Source: Saprospiraceae bacterium (GTDB lineage Bacteria; Bacteroidota; Bacteroidia; Chitinophagales; Saprospiraceae). From it: 57,220 nt of DNA. Both the position numbers and the translations under genes were made by a program. The notes beneath the pieces were generated by a model. That model was not told the origin of the DNA. It saw only the letters and a list, made by a program, of their open reading frames with translations, and ran no database searches. The DNA lies in assembly GCA_022448955.1 (NCBI GenBank), contig JAKVCU010000056.1:57006-114225 (forward strand), given 5' to 3'. This document shows positions 27,355-35,014 of the stretch, in pieces. Numbering within the stretch: position 1 is the stretch's first letter; each line of letters begins with the position of its first letter.

Positions 27355-28269
27355 GTGAATTATCCACAAATCCTAAAAGAGGTTCAAGAGGAGATAAATG
27401 CGCAGCAATTAGAAGGCAAAATTGCTACTTATATCCCTGAATTAGCTAAGGTGAATCCTGATTGCTTTGGTATGCATTTGACTTGTGTCGATGGACAGCA
27501 TTTTGCTTTTGGCGATAGTAAAGAACGCTTTTCTATCCAATCCATCTCCAAAGTTTTAAGCATGGCTTTGGCCATGCAATTGGAAGGCAATAATTTGTGG
27601 AAACGCGTTGATGTAGAGCCTTCTGGTACCCCTTTTAATTCTCTCATTCAATTAGAAAATGAGAATGGTATTCCTCGAAATCCATTAATTAATGCCGGTG
27701 CAATTGTGGTAGCTGACGTCTTAGTTAGTCATTTGGACCATCCTAAGGAAGACTTTCTAAATTATGTTCGTCAACTATCTGGTCATCAGATGATTCATTT
27801 TGATCTAAAAGTAGCACAATCCGAGGCAGAAACGGGTTTTCGTAATGCCGCTTTAGCTAACTTCTTAAAATCTTATGGTAATCTGCAAAATGATGTGGAT
27901 ACGGTTTTGGATTTTTATTTCCATCAATGCTCTATTGCGATGAACTGCCATGAACTAGTGGATACGTTTATGGTTTTTGCAAATGGAGGCTGTCTTTTAG
28001 ATCAAAGTGAATGCTTTTTTACGCTTTCGCAAACAAAAAGGATTAATGCCATCATGCAAACCTGTGGGTTTTATGATGAAGCAGGTGAATTTACGTTCCG
28101 AGTAGGATTACCTGGCAAGAGTGGGGTAGGAGGTGGCATTGTGGCTGTACATCCTCAGCAATATGCGGTAGCAGTTTGGAGCCCTCCCCTCAATCCAAAA
28201 GGTAATTCCGCAAAGGGGATGGCTGCACTAGAATTATTGACGACCAAGACAGGTTTATCTATCTTCTAG
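27355..28269 (+). CDS. glsA: Glutaminase A
   Basis: The 304-residue protein matches the serine-dependent glutaminase family, which hydrolyses glutamine to glutamate and ammonia. The nucleophile pair is S63 and K66 in IQSISKVLSMALA. Other family blocks are EPSGTPFNSLIQLE, PRNPLINAGAIVV, SEAETGFRNAALANFLKSYGN and GLPGKSGVGGGIVAV. The start is GTG at 27355, ten bases after the yigZ-like stop. Its 3' end overlaps the convergent YggS-type gene by 11 bases. Confidence 0.95.
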   Translation: MNYPQILKEVQEEINAQQLEGKIATYIPELAKVNPDCFGMHLTCVDGQHFAFGDSKERFSIQSISKVLSMALAMQLEGNNLWKRVDVEPSGTPFNSLIQLENENGIPRNPLINAGAIVVADVLVSHLDHPKEDFLNYVRQLSGHQMIHFDLKVAQSEAETGFRNAALANFLKSYGNLQNDVDTVLDFYFHQCSIAMNCHELVDTFMVFANGGCLLDQSECFFTLSQTKRINAIMQTCGFYDEAGEFTFRVGLPGKSGVGGGIVAVHPQQYAVAVWSPPLNPKGNSAKGMAALELLTTKTGLSIF

Positions 28270-28915
28270 CACCAAATAATAGACTGCCTATTCGTACCAT
28301 CGTACTGCCTTCCTCCATCGCAATATTATAATCACCGGACATTCCCATCGATATTTCTTTGAATGAATTCACTTGCTCAAAGCAGGTTTTTTTAAGGAGA
28401 TCAAAAATGGCTTTTAATGAGCGAAATTCATTTCTGACCTGATTTTCATCCTTTGTGAAAGTCGCCATCCCCATCACGCCAACGATACGTATATTTTGTA
28501 AACTCTGAAATGCAGGAGATTTCAAAAATGCGAGGGCTTCATCCGAATCGAAGCCATATTTGGTATCTTCTTCTGCAATATGAAATTGTAATAGACAATC
28601 AATTATGCGATCGTTCTTCGCAGCTTGCTTATTGATTTCTTTTAAAATTTTTGGGGAATCAACTGAGTGGATAAGGTGTATAAAGGGAGCTATATACTTA
28701 ACCTTATTACTTTGCAAATGGCCAATCATATGCCATTTAATATCCTTTGGTAAAGCTTCTTGCTTGTCGACGAGCTCTTGTACGCGGTTTTCACCAAAAT
28801 CTCTTTGACCTTCTTCATAAAGTTTAAGGATAGCAGATTGGGGCTTTGTCTTGGAAACCGCAACCAAATTGGTGTTGTAATTAGCTAAATCTTTAATTAT
28901 ATTTTGAAAAGCCAT
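28259..28915 (-). CDS. YggS/PROSC-family pyridoxal phosphate homeostasis protein
   Basis: The 218-residue protein has the single-domain PLP-barrel fold of the YggS family. The PLP-binding lysine is K22 in LVAVSKTKP. Other signatures are DFGENRVQELVDK, IKWHMIGHLQSNKVKYI, HSVDSPKIL and EISMGMSGDYNIAMEEGSTMVRIGSLLFG. Members bind PLP without known enzyme activity and affect B6 and amino-acid balance. The gene is short for the family because the N-terminus lacks an extra helix. It converges on glsA with an 11-base overlap. Confidence 0.94.
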   Translation of the reverse strand: MAFQNIIKDLANYNTNLVAVSKTKPQSAILKLYEEGQRDFGENRVQELVDKQEALPKDIKWHMIGHLQSNKVKYIAPFIHLIHSVDSPKILKEINKQAAKNDRIIDCLLQFHIAEEDTKYGFDSDEALAFLKSPAFQSLQNIRIVGVMGMATFTKDENQVRNEFRSLKAIFDLLKKTCFEQVNSFKEISMGMSGDYNIAMEEGSTMVRIGSLLFGARR

Positions 28916-29096
28916 ATTTTTCTCCCTTTTTCAATTGAGAATTTGGTGAACACTCATCATCCATACAAGAAAAAGGAATTTCTTGTTCAATTCCAAATGG
29001 AAATAGTGCTAAAAAATGATGGGGATTTTATTTTCTTTTTATACTAAGTTGATCTTTTGATCGTTTATTCTTTAAATAAATTCACATCCCCAAGCC

Positions 29097-29309
29097 ATGA
29101 AAAAATCAAATTCTTCCTCTTTAAAGTTTAAGACTCTAGCCATTTCATTAACTTTTTTCTTTCATTTAGGCCTTTTTGCGTGTATTACTTTTGATGGGGA
29201 AAATACTTTTTGGCTGCATTATTTGCCAGAAAGCATCCAAGATAAACTAGTTTCACCCGACTCTGTTCAGGTAGAAAATAAGAAGAAAGATGAGATTCTG
29301 AGACCGTAG
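29097..29309 (+). CDS. Small hypothetical protein with one hydrophobic segment
   Basis: A 70-residue open frame with an ATG start. A basic N-terminus (MKKSNSSSLKFK) precedes a hydrophobic stretch at about 13-31 (TLAISLTFFFHLGLFACIT), giving a signal-anchor or TonB-like N-terminus, then a short soluble tail ending ENKKKDEILRP. It is not a shadow of another gene and is followed by a plus-strand terminator at 29545-29579. I recognise no family, and no promoter motif of the TAnnTTTG type is seen directly upstream. It could be a real small membrane protein or a remnant. Confidence 0.45.
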   Translation: MKKSNSSSLKFKTLAISLTFFFHLGLFACITFDGENTFWLHYLPESIQDKLVSPDSVQVENKKKDEILRP

Positions 29310-29488
29310 CTAATCTACGGACACCATATGAAGAAGTTCCTCTATTGGCATTCAGCCATTGTACCATTTTTGGGATGATAGGTAAAGCTAAAAATTTGTC
29401 TAATCGATTTTGTCTTTCAAAATTAAAGGTTTACGCTTCACTTAAGCTGACTTTAATTTAGAATAGATGACAAAGAAATCGACTTAGC

Positions 29489-29496
29489 TATTTTTG
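29489..29496 (+). promoter_or_regulatory. -7 promoter element in front of a candidate small RNA
   Basis: TATTTTTG matches TAnnTTTG exactly. No gene start follows it, only about 80 bases and then a terminator, so a short non-coding transcript is the natural reading. Confidence 0.4.
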
Positions 29497-29500
29497 CAGA

Positions 29501-29579
29501 AAACAATGATTTCTGAACTTCTTCCTTAGGTTAGATTGAATGCTAGTAGGGGTTGAGCTTTGCTCACCCTTACTTTTTT
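29501..29579 (+). ncRNA. Candidate small RNA, about 75-80 nt
   Basis: The unit runs from the predicted start just after the -7 motif at 29489-29496 to the T-run ending at 29579. It holds a tiny open frame (ATG at 29508, seven codons ending at the stop of CTTCCTTAG) and then a stable 13-bp terminator hairpin. I do not recognise a known RNA family. It could instead be a leader or a 3' UTR fragment of the small ORF upstream. Confidence 0.4.
29545..29579 (+). terminator. Strong intrinsic terminator
   Basis: AGTAGGGGTTGAGC (29545-29558) pairs with GCTCACCCTTACT (29562-29574) over a 3-base loop: 13 pairs with one bulged T and one G-T pair. Six T (29574-29579) follow. On the minus strand no T-run follows, so the direction is plus. 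Confidence 0.8.
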
Positions 29580-29673
29580 ATGATTGCTTGTCCCGAAAAA
29601 TAAATAATTTTCGGTTTCCATAAGTTACTAGTGTAATGTTTGAACGCTTATACTGTTTACCGATAACTATTTT

Positions 29674-30330
29674 CTAAAAAAGTCCATGTAACTCCCCACG
29701 CACTTGGTTGATTACTTCTCCTAAATGTTCTGGATTGTTTTTGAAGTCTAGTTCATCACCACTGATCACTAATAAGCGACCTTCCGTGTAGTTTTCTATC
29801 CAATTGTCGTAGCGTTGATTGAGATTTTTTAGATAATCAAGGCTCATGTTGCCTTCATAGTCTCTACCTCTAGATTGAATATGCGAAACAAGGGTAGGAA
29901 TACTGGCTTTAAGGTAAATTAACAGGTCAGGTGGTTGAATCTGAGAGGACATCGTCTTGAAAAGCTCAAAATAGTTTTCAAAATCTCTGGTAGACATCAA
30001 GCCCATTTCATGAAGGTTAGGTGCAAAAATATAGGCATCTTCATAAATGGTACGATCTTGAACCACCGTACGGTCACCACTAAGGATTTTGAGTACTTGC
30101 TGGTATCGGTTATTGAGGAAAAATATTTGAAGGTTGAATGACCAGCGGTGCATATCTACATAAAAATCGCTCAGATAAGGATTATCATCTGCTGATTCGT
30201 AATGCACATCCCACCCAAAGTGCTTGCCGAGCATAGCACAAAGTGTCGTTTTCCCAGCGCCAATATTTCCAGCAATGGCAATATGCTTAATATTTGGGGT
30301 ATTGTTCTCCTGACTCATATCTACTGACAA
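29674..30330 (-). CDS. Deoxynucleoside kinase family protein
   Basis: The 218-residue protein has a P-loop GNIGAGKTTLCAML after an N-terminal tail, the DRTIYED segment (the DR[ST] motif of dNKs), QPPDLLIYLKASIPTLVSHIQSRGR (LID region) and YLKNLNQRYDNWI. These define the deoxyadenosine/deoxyguanosine/deoxycytidine kinase family, which phosphorylates deoxynucleosides for salvage. The specificity is unknown. The start could be ATG at 30330 or the ATG four codons later. It diverges from gatC, with a promoter region between them. Confidence 0.9.
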   Translation of the reverse strand: MSVDMSQENNTPNIKHIAIAGNIGAGKTTLCAMLGKHFGWDVHYESADDNPYLSDFYVDMHRWSFNLQIFFLNNRYQQVLKILSGDRTVVQDRTIYEDAYIFAPNLHEMGLMSTRDFENYFELFKTMSSQIQPPDLLIYLKASIPTLVSHIQSRGRDYEGNMSLDYLKNLNQRYDNWIENYTEGRLLVISGDELDFKNNPEHLGEVINQVRGELHGLF

Positions 30331-30435
30331 AAATTTGGAACGAAAATAGAATATTTTTTTAGCAACGAAAATTACTACCGATCAAAAAAATAGCTTTCAT
30401 ACTTTTATTCTCGCTCTGAGCATAAAGAAAATGTG

Positions 30436-30443
30436 TAATTTTG
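30436..30443 (+). promoter_or_regulatory. -7 promoter element for gatC
   Basis: TAATTTTG matches TAnnTTTG exactly, 54 bases upstream of the gatC ATG. It would drive gatC and possibly the genes up to 32122. Confidence 0.5.
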
Positions 30444-30497
30444 GCACAAAATGCTCATTTGGGCGACTAAAACGTAACGAACTTCTAATTATTTATT

Positions 30498-30794
30498 ATG
30501 AAGGTAGATAAGCTGTTAATTTCAAAACTTGAAAAATTGGCTCGATTAGAGTTATCAGGAGAAGAACGCGAAGGATTGACCAAAGATCTTTCTTCTATTC
30601 TTGAAATGGTAGAAAAATTGCAAGAGTTAGATACCGAAGGAGTCGATCCTTTAGTTTATATAAATGAAGAGGTCAATATTTTACGTTCTGATCAAATGGA
30701 TAAACAGCTCAGTCAAAAGGATGCATTAAAAAATGCGCCTGACCAAGATGGTACATTTTTTAGAGTGCCAAAGGTTATTAACCTAAAAAAATAA
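30498..30794 (+). CDS. gatC: Aspartyl/glutamyl-tRNA amidotransferase subunit C
   Basis: The 98-residue protein has the helical GatC pattern: VDKLLISKLEKLARLELSGEER, SSILEMVEKLQELDTEGVDPLVY and the C-terminal LKNAPDQDGTFFRVPKVI, which is the diagnostic end of GatC. GatC stabilises GatA in the GatCAB complex that amidates misacylated Glu-tRNA(Gln). gatA and gatB are not in the window. The ABC ATPase gene begins 44 bases later on the same strand. Confidence 0.95.
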   Translation: MKVDKLLISKLEKLARLELSGEEREGLTKDLSSILEMVEKLQELDTEGVDPLVYINEEVNILRSDQMDKQLSQKDALKNAPDQDGTFFRVPKVINLKK

Positions 30795-30838
30795 TTTAGT
30801 CACCACGACTATCATTAAGCTAAATTTAGAAATCACTT

Positions 30839-31570
30839 ATGAAATCTGTTATCGACGTTAACACGCTCAAGAAGACTTACATTATGGGTACTACCGAGGT
30901 GCATGCCTTACAAGATATTACTCTTAATATTGATCGAAATGAGTATGTAGCACTCATGGGGCCATCTGGTTCCGGAAAATCTACACTCATGAATCTCTTA
31001 GGATGTTTGGATACACCTACTGCCGGTGATTATATCCTAAATGGTACGAATGTAAGTACGATGACAGATAGTGATCTTGCTGAGGTAAGAAATAAAGAAA
31101 TTGGTTTCGTTTTCCAAACATTTAATCTCCTTCCAAGGTTATCTGCTTTAGAAAATGTCGCATTACCTTTGGTATACGGTGGTATTAGCAAGCGTGCTCG
31201 CTTAGATCGAGCAGAAGAAGTACTTACTGCTGTTGGTCTTGGTGATCGTGTTGATCATAAGCCAAATGAATTATCTGGTGGACAAAGACAGCGTGTAGCC
31301 ATTGCTCGTGCTTTGGTCAACGACCCCTCTATCATTTTGGCCGATGAGCCTACTGGTAACCTAGATACCAAAACTTCTATAGAAATCATGGGTATCTTTG
31401 AAGAAATTCATAGACAGGGTAATACGGTTATTCTTGTAACACACGAACCAGATATCGCAGAACACGCACACCGAATTGTACGTCTTCGTGATGGTTTAGT
31501 GGAAACAGATATCAGAAACCAAAATATTGTAACGGTAGATAATCCGGAACACCGTTATAAACAAGACTAA
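30839..31570 (+). CDS. ABC transporter ATP-binding protein of the LolD/MacB type
   Basis: The 243-residue ATPase has Walker [11 protein letters not shown], the Q-loop in [25 protein letters not shown], the signature [15 protein letters not shown], Walker [13 protein letters not shown] and the switch His in ILVTHEPD. The GFVFQxFNLLP segment and the order are typical of ATPases that serve MacB/FtsX/LolCDE-like permeases. The permease is not in the window. It is immediately followed, with no gap, by the corrinoid adenosyltransferase gene, but a functional link is not implied. Confidence 0.94.
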   Translation: MKSVIDVNTLKKTYIMGTTEVHALQDITLNIDRNEYVALMGPSGSGKSTLMNLLGCLDTPTAGDYILNGTNVSTMTDSDLAEVRNKEIGFVFQTFNLLPRLSALENVALPLVYGGISKRARLDRAEEVLTAVGLGDRVDHKPNELSGGQRQRVAIARALVNDPSIILADEPTGNLDTKTSIEIMGIFEEIHRQGNTVILVTHEPDIAEHAHRIVRLRDGLVETDIRNQNIVTVDNPEHRYKQD

Positions 31571-32122
31571 ATGGCATTTAAAATTTATACTAAAACAGGT
31601 GACAAAGGGGAAACTGGACTTTTTGGAGGTAAAAGATTACCTAAAAGCCACCTGAGAATTGAGGCATATGGTACAGTAGATGAGTTGAATTCCTATGTCG
31701 GATTGTTAAGAGACTTATCTACTGTTCAGCAACAAAAAGATTGGCTGCTTGAGATTCAAGAGCGTCTTTTTACCTTAGGTTCTAGCCTTGCCAGCGATCC
31801 AGACAAGCAGATGATCACACCTGATTTGAAGCAAGAAGATATTCAAATGATGGAATCTGCTATTGATGAAATGGATACTGCTTTACCAGCTTTAAAAAAT
31901 TTCATTCTACCTGGTGGTCATCCAAATGTAGCGCATTGTCACATTGCTCGTTGCGTTTGCCGTAGGGCAGAAAGAAGGGTAGTGGCTTTAGCTCTAGAAG
32001 AAGCTGTAGAGAATATCGTTGTTCAATATCTAAATCGTTTATCTGATTTTCTTTTTACGCTGGGGCGCAAAATGGGTCAAGATTTGGGTGCGCAAGAAAT
32101 TCCTTGGCGGCCAAGGGATTAA
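31571..32122 (+). CDS. Corrinoid adenosyltransferase, PduO type
   Basis: The 183-residue protein is a full-length PduO/MMAB-type ATP:cob(I)alamin adenosyltransferase, which makes adenosylcobalamin. The N-terminus has IYTKTGDKGETGLFGGKR and the ATP-binding KSHLRIEAYGTVDELNSYVG; the C-terminal core has ARCVCRRAERRVVAL and YLNRLSDFLFTLGRKM. It supplies B12 coenzyme for mutases or reductases elsewhere. Its stop overlaps the stop of the convergent hypothetical gene at TTAA. Confidence 0.95.
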   Translation: MAFKIYTKTGDKGETGLFGGKRLPKSHLRIEAYGTVDELNSYVGLLRDLSTVQQQKDWLLEIQERLFTLGSSLASDPDKQMITPDLKQEDIQMMESAIDEMDTALPALKNFILPGGHPNVAHCHIARCVCRRAERRVVALALEEAVENIVVQYLNRLSDFLFTLGRKMGQDLGAQEIPWRPRD

Positions 32123-33057
32123 GGCAATTCAAAATCATACAAACGCGCTTTAAACTTCGCTATTTCAGGCTTTTTAAGTGGGATATCCCACCGACCATCA
32201 TATTCTACTAGTTCTGGTAGGTATTTATTACCTTTTTTAGTAAGCTGTACGCTCATTTCTACATCGAAATTGAAAACAGCACCATAGTATACTAAATGAT
32301 AGTTGCGGGCCAGGATTTGAAAGGAATTTCTTTCAAAGAAAGTCTCCATATATTTGATGACAGTTTTTCCTCTCTTTTTCGCTTGAAATTCCTCTTTTAC
32401 CTTTGCGGTAAATACGTAACATTCTACATTTTTGTAGGGTTGAATTCGGATAGAATAATCGTAGTACTCCGTCATTTTTTCATCGAAGAGCGCCATCTTC
32501 TTACCAATAAAAGGTACATCTACCTTTGTTCCAGGCTCAAAAATCAACTTTTTTAGTTCTTGGTAATGTTTATGAATGCCCTTGGCATTTTCATCATAAG
32601 CAGGACTATTTGGTTGATCACATACTGTATCCTTACTAAAAAATACTTTGTCATATAGTTTAGCTGTGTAGTAACGGTAATCTTTTCTTTTGAAAAATTT
32701 GGGACTGGCTTGCTCTTCCGAGAAATGCGTTATACGGCATTTTCCATCGCTCCACTGCTGGGTCTTACTGCTGTAATTGGCCTTCTCACGGTACTTTTTG
32801 TTGTAGAAAGTGATTTGATTGTCTGATTTGTAATTCACAAATCTTAGGTTGCGGAAAGCCTGATAGAAGGTTTTATCCTCTCTCACCTTCTTTATGAAAG
32901 ACTCTGTGCTGAAACCTTTCTTTTTTGCTGTCACTACAAACGAGTCTAAATAAATTACTCTTACGATTCCATCATAAGAGAGGGTGTCATTTGTTTGACT
33001 CAAGCCCAATAGAGGAAGCAAACAAGTAAATAAGTAAATACCTTTTTTATATAACAT
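32119..33057 (-). CDS. Exported hypothetical protein
   Basis: A 312-residue protein with a signal peptide (hydrophobic 7-19, ending GLSQT). The mature part has no recognised family: a basic beta-rich segment (VIYLDSFVVTAKKKGFS, QITFYNKKYREKANYSSKTQQWSDG) is followed by a C-terminal segment with VKEEFQAKKRGKTVIKYMETFFERNSFQILARNYHLVYYGAVFNFDVEMSVQL and KGNKYLPELVEYDGRWD. The latter resembles the 'outer membrane lipoprotein-sorting'/TolB-like beta sheets of periplasmic proteins, but I would not assign one. Its start lies 160 bases from the divergent dehydrogenase gene. The gene converges on the adenosyltransferase gene. Confidence 0.8.
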   Translation of the reverse strand: MLYKKGIYLFTCLLPLLGLSQTNDTLSYDGIVRVIYLDSFVVTAKKKGFSTESFIKKVREDKTFYQAFRNLRFVNYKSDNQITFYNKKYREKANYSSKTQQWSDGKCRITHFSEEQASPKFFKRKDYRYYTAKLYDKVFFSKDTVCDQPNSPAYDENAKGIHKHYQELKKLIFEPGTKVDVPFIGKKMALFDEKMTEYYDYSIRIQPYKNVECYVFTAKVKEEFQAKKRGKTVIKYMETFFERNSFQILARNYHLVYYGAVFNFDVEMSVQLTKKGNKYLPELVEYDGRWDIPLKKPEIAKFKARLYDFELP

Positions 33058-33158
33058 TTTACCCAGTCGTAATTTTCTTTTAATTAAAATTTTAAAAACT
33101 TAAATCAATATTGTTTCTAAAGTGCAAAGCAAAACTGCTGTTTTTATTTTAAAATAGC

Positions 33159-33166
33159 TAAATTTG
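33159..33166 (+). promoter_or_regulatory. -7 promoter element for the 3-hydroxyacyl-CoA dehydrogenase gene
   Basis: TAAATTTG matches TAnnTTTG exactly, 52 bases upstream of the ATG at 33219. Confidence 0.5.
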
Positions 33167-33218
33167 CAGGCCTAATCTAATCCCGTTCAAAGGGATAACA
33201 AACCAAATTAAAAAAAGA

Positions 33219-34109
33219 ATGAAGAACATCAGTGTGATAGGAGCGGGGACCATGGGAAATGGTATTGCTCATGTATTTGCCATGAACGGATATGCTGTTT
33301 CATTAATTGATATCTCAGGACCTGCCTTAGAAAAAGCATTAGCCACTATCTCTAAAAACTTAGATAGAATGGTAGCTAAAGAAAAAATTTCTGCCGACGA
33401 TAAAGCTGCTACACTAGCGAATATTACAACTTATACTGATTTGGCGAAAGGGGTAAAGTCTGCTGAACTTGTTGTTGAAGCTGCTACTGAAAATATAGAT
33501 CTTAAATTAAAGATATTTGCACAAATGGATGAAGCAGCACCTGCTGATGCCATTCTGGCCACCAATACTTCTTCTATATCCATAACCAAAATTGCAGCAG
33601 CTACCAAAAGACCTGAAAAAGTGATCGGAATGCACTTTATGAACCCAGTACCTGTGATGAAGTTGGTAGAGGTGATTAGAGGGTATGCCACTTCTGATGA
33701 GGTAACTTCAATTATTATGGAAATGTCCAAAGGATTGAAGAAAGTACCAGTAGAAGTAAACGATTATCCCGGTTTTGTTGCTAACCGTATTTTGATGCCC
33801 ATGATCAATGAAGCGATTTATTCGCTCTATGAAGGTGTGGCAGGTGTTGAAGAAATTGATACTGTAATGAAATTAGGTATGGCGCATCCAATGGGGCCAT
33901 TACAATTAGCTGATTTTATTGGGTTGGATGTTTGTTTATCGATTCTACATGTATTAAAAGATGGATTCGGCAATCCAAAATATGCTCCTTGTCCATTATT
34001 GGTCAATATGGTAACGGCGGGTAAAAAAGGTAGAAAATCAGGAGAAGGATTTTATACCTACACAGCGGGCAGCAAGGAATTAGTTGTTGCTCCAAGTTTC
34101 AAAAAATAA
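33219..34109 (+). CDS. 3-hydroxybutyryl-CoA / 3-hydroxyacyl-CoA dehydrogenase
   Basis: The 296-residue protein is a single-function NAD-dependent enzyme. The Rossmann motif GAGTMGNGIAHVFAMNG starts at residue 7; LVVEAATENIDLKLKIF and ATNTSSISI follow, and the catalytic His is in IGMHFMNPVPVMKLVEVI. The C-terminal dimerisation domain has NRILMPMINEAIYSLYEGV and MAHPMGPLQLADFIGLD. It oxidises 3-hydroxyacyl-CoA to 3-ketoacyl-CoA, or the reverse in PHB/butanoate pathways. It is monocistronic: a promoter motif lies upstream and a 16-bp perfect terminator stem starts 31 bases after the stop. Confidence 0.95.
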   Translation: MKNISVIGAGTMGNGIAHVFAMNGYAVSLIDISGPALEKALATISKNLDRMVAKEKISADDKAATLANITTYTDLAKGVKSAELVVEAATENIDLKLKIFAQMDEAAPADAILATNTSSISITKIAAATKRPEKVIGMHFMNPVPVMKLVEVIRGYATSDEVTSIIMEMSKGLKKVPVEVNDYPGFVANRILMPMINEAIYSLYEGVAGVEEIDTVMKLGMAHPMGPLQLADFIGLDVCLSILHVLKDGFGNPKYAPCPLLVNMVTAGKKGRKSGEGFYTYTAGSKELVVAPSFKK

Positions 34110-34139
34110 ACTTACCATTTCTGAGGATATTGTGACCGT

Positions 34140-34180
34140 AAGCTAAATTCTTTTACCATTTTAAAAGAATTTAGCTTTTT
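34140..34180 (+). terminator. Intrinsic terminator after the dehydrogenase gene
   Basis: AAGCTAAATTCTTTTA (34140-34155) and TAAAAGAATTTAGCTT (34162-34177) are perfect 16-bp complements with a 6-base loop; five T (34176-34180) end it. A second hairpin follows immediately. Confidence 0.85.
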
Positions 34181-34201
34181 CTTTCGTTCTTGAAAGAAAA
34201 A
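34176..34201. promoter_or_regulatory. Second hairpin, ending at the start codon of the papain-fold gene
   Basis: TTTTTCTTTC (34176-34185) is the exact complement of GAAAGAAAAA (34192-34201) across a 6-base loop. The stem ends one base before the ATG at 34202 and its left arm is the T-run of the dehydrogenase terminator. It may extend the terminator or mask the start codon; no separate promoter motif for the downstream gene fits between. Confidence 0.5.
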
Positions 34202-34990
34202 ATGATGCGCGAACTGATCCTGCTTAGCTTTTTTTCCTTGTTTACTTTTTTTCTAGCCAATGCCCAACCAAGAACAGCAGATTTTGGAATTGTCAATGCC
34301 CAACTAATTGATGAATACTTAATGATAGTTCCTGGGGTAGGGAGTAGGTCTAGAGAAATGCTCAATGCCCAAAGTGTTAAAGAGTATTTAATGCCTGTTC
34401 GTAGGATTAATGCCAATGATTCAGGATTGGCCTATGCTATTACTACTTGCCTAGAGTTTTATGTTAATCTTGATAAAAATTATAAGGTAAATTTAAGTCC
34501 AGATTATATCTCTTTGAATATCCTTAGCCAAGGGAAAAGAATGAATACCAATGATGCCATGCAAATTCTTGCACAAGACGGGACGGTAAGTGCTGCCATC
34601 TTGCCATTTGGAGCAAAACAATTAACTTCTGGTGTTTATGCTACTGAAAAATTTAAGATTGCCAATTATTTGCATCTCTTCCGCGCACAAACCAGAAATC
34701 GTCAAAAAGTTTTTGAAACAAAAAAAGCATTAAGCCGTGGTAATCCCGTTTTGATTGAATTAAAAGCTAACGAACAATTTCCATACATTAAAGAAACAAA
34801 ATTAGTAGATTCTTATCCTGCTGGTGATCAATCTTATCATGTTGTTGTTGTAGGATATGATGAGAATTTAGAGGCATTCGAAATTCGCAACACCCAGGGC
34901 TCCAAATGGGGCGTAAATGGGTACTTATGGATAAAATATGATGATTTTGGAAGTGCAGTCACTAATGCCTATGTAATTGTACCGAATTAA
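34202..34990 (+). CDS. Secreted papain-like (C1A) fold protein lacking the catalytic cysteine
   Basis: The ATG at 34202 gives 262 residues with a signal peptide (ending ANAQ). The C-terminal two thirds fit papain. The block after the pro-region reads RINANDSGLAYAITTCLE, and papain CWAFSAVGALE aligns to GLAYAITTCLE, so the nucleophile position is G75 (GGA, 34424-34426) and the upstream oxyanion Gln is also absent. The later His (H213 in SYHVVVVGYD) and Asn (N230 in IRNTQGSKWGVNGYLWI) are both kept. It is probably an inactive or binding protein, or an inhibitor-like homologue. Two copies of an NAQxxxEYLM unit occur at 31-41 and 54-64. It follows two hairpins and no clear promoter. Confidence 0.8.
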   Translation: MMRELILLSFFSLFTFFLANAQPRTADFGIVNAQLIDEYLMIVPGVGSRSREMLNAQSVKEYLMPVRRINANDSGLAYAITTCLEFYVNLDKNYKVNLSPDYISLNILSQGKRMNTNDAMQILAQDGTVSAAILPFGAKQLTSGVYATEKFKIANYLHLFRAQTRNRQKVFETKKALSRGNPVLIELKANEQFPYIKETKLVDSYPAGDQSYHVVVVGYDENLEAFEIRNTQGSKWGVNGYLWIKYDDFGSAVTNAYVIVPN

Positions 34991-35014
34991 CTATCTTGTT
35001 AAAAAATTATTTTT

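Larger units (their letters stand above)
29310..29673. other. Interval after the small ORF containing a promoter-terminator unit
   Basis: There is no protein gene of meaningful length here. The interval contains an exact TAnnTTTG motif (29489-29496) and a strong intrinsic terminator (29545-29579), described as separate entries. The part from 29310 to 29488 shows no feature I can support. Confidence 0.55.
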
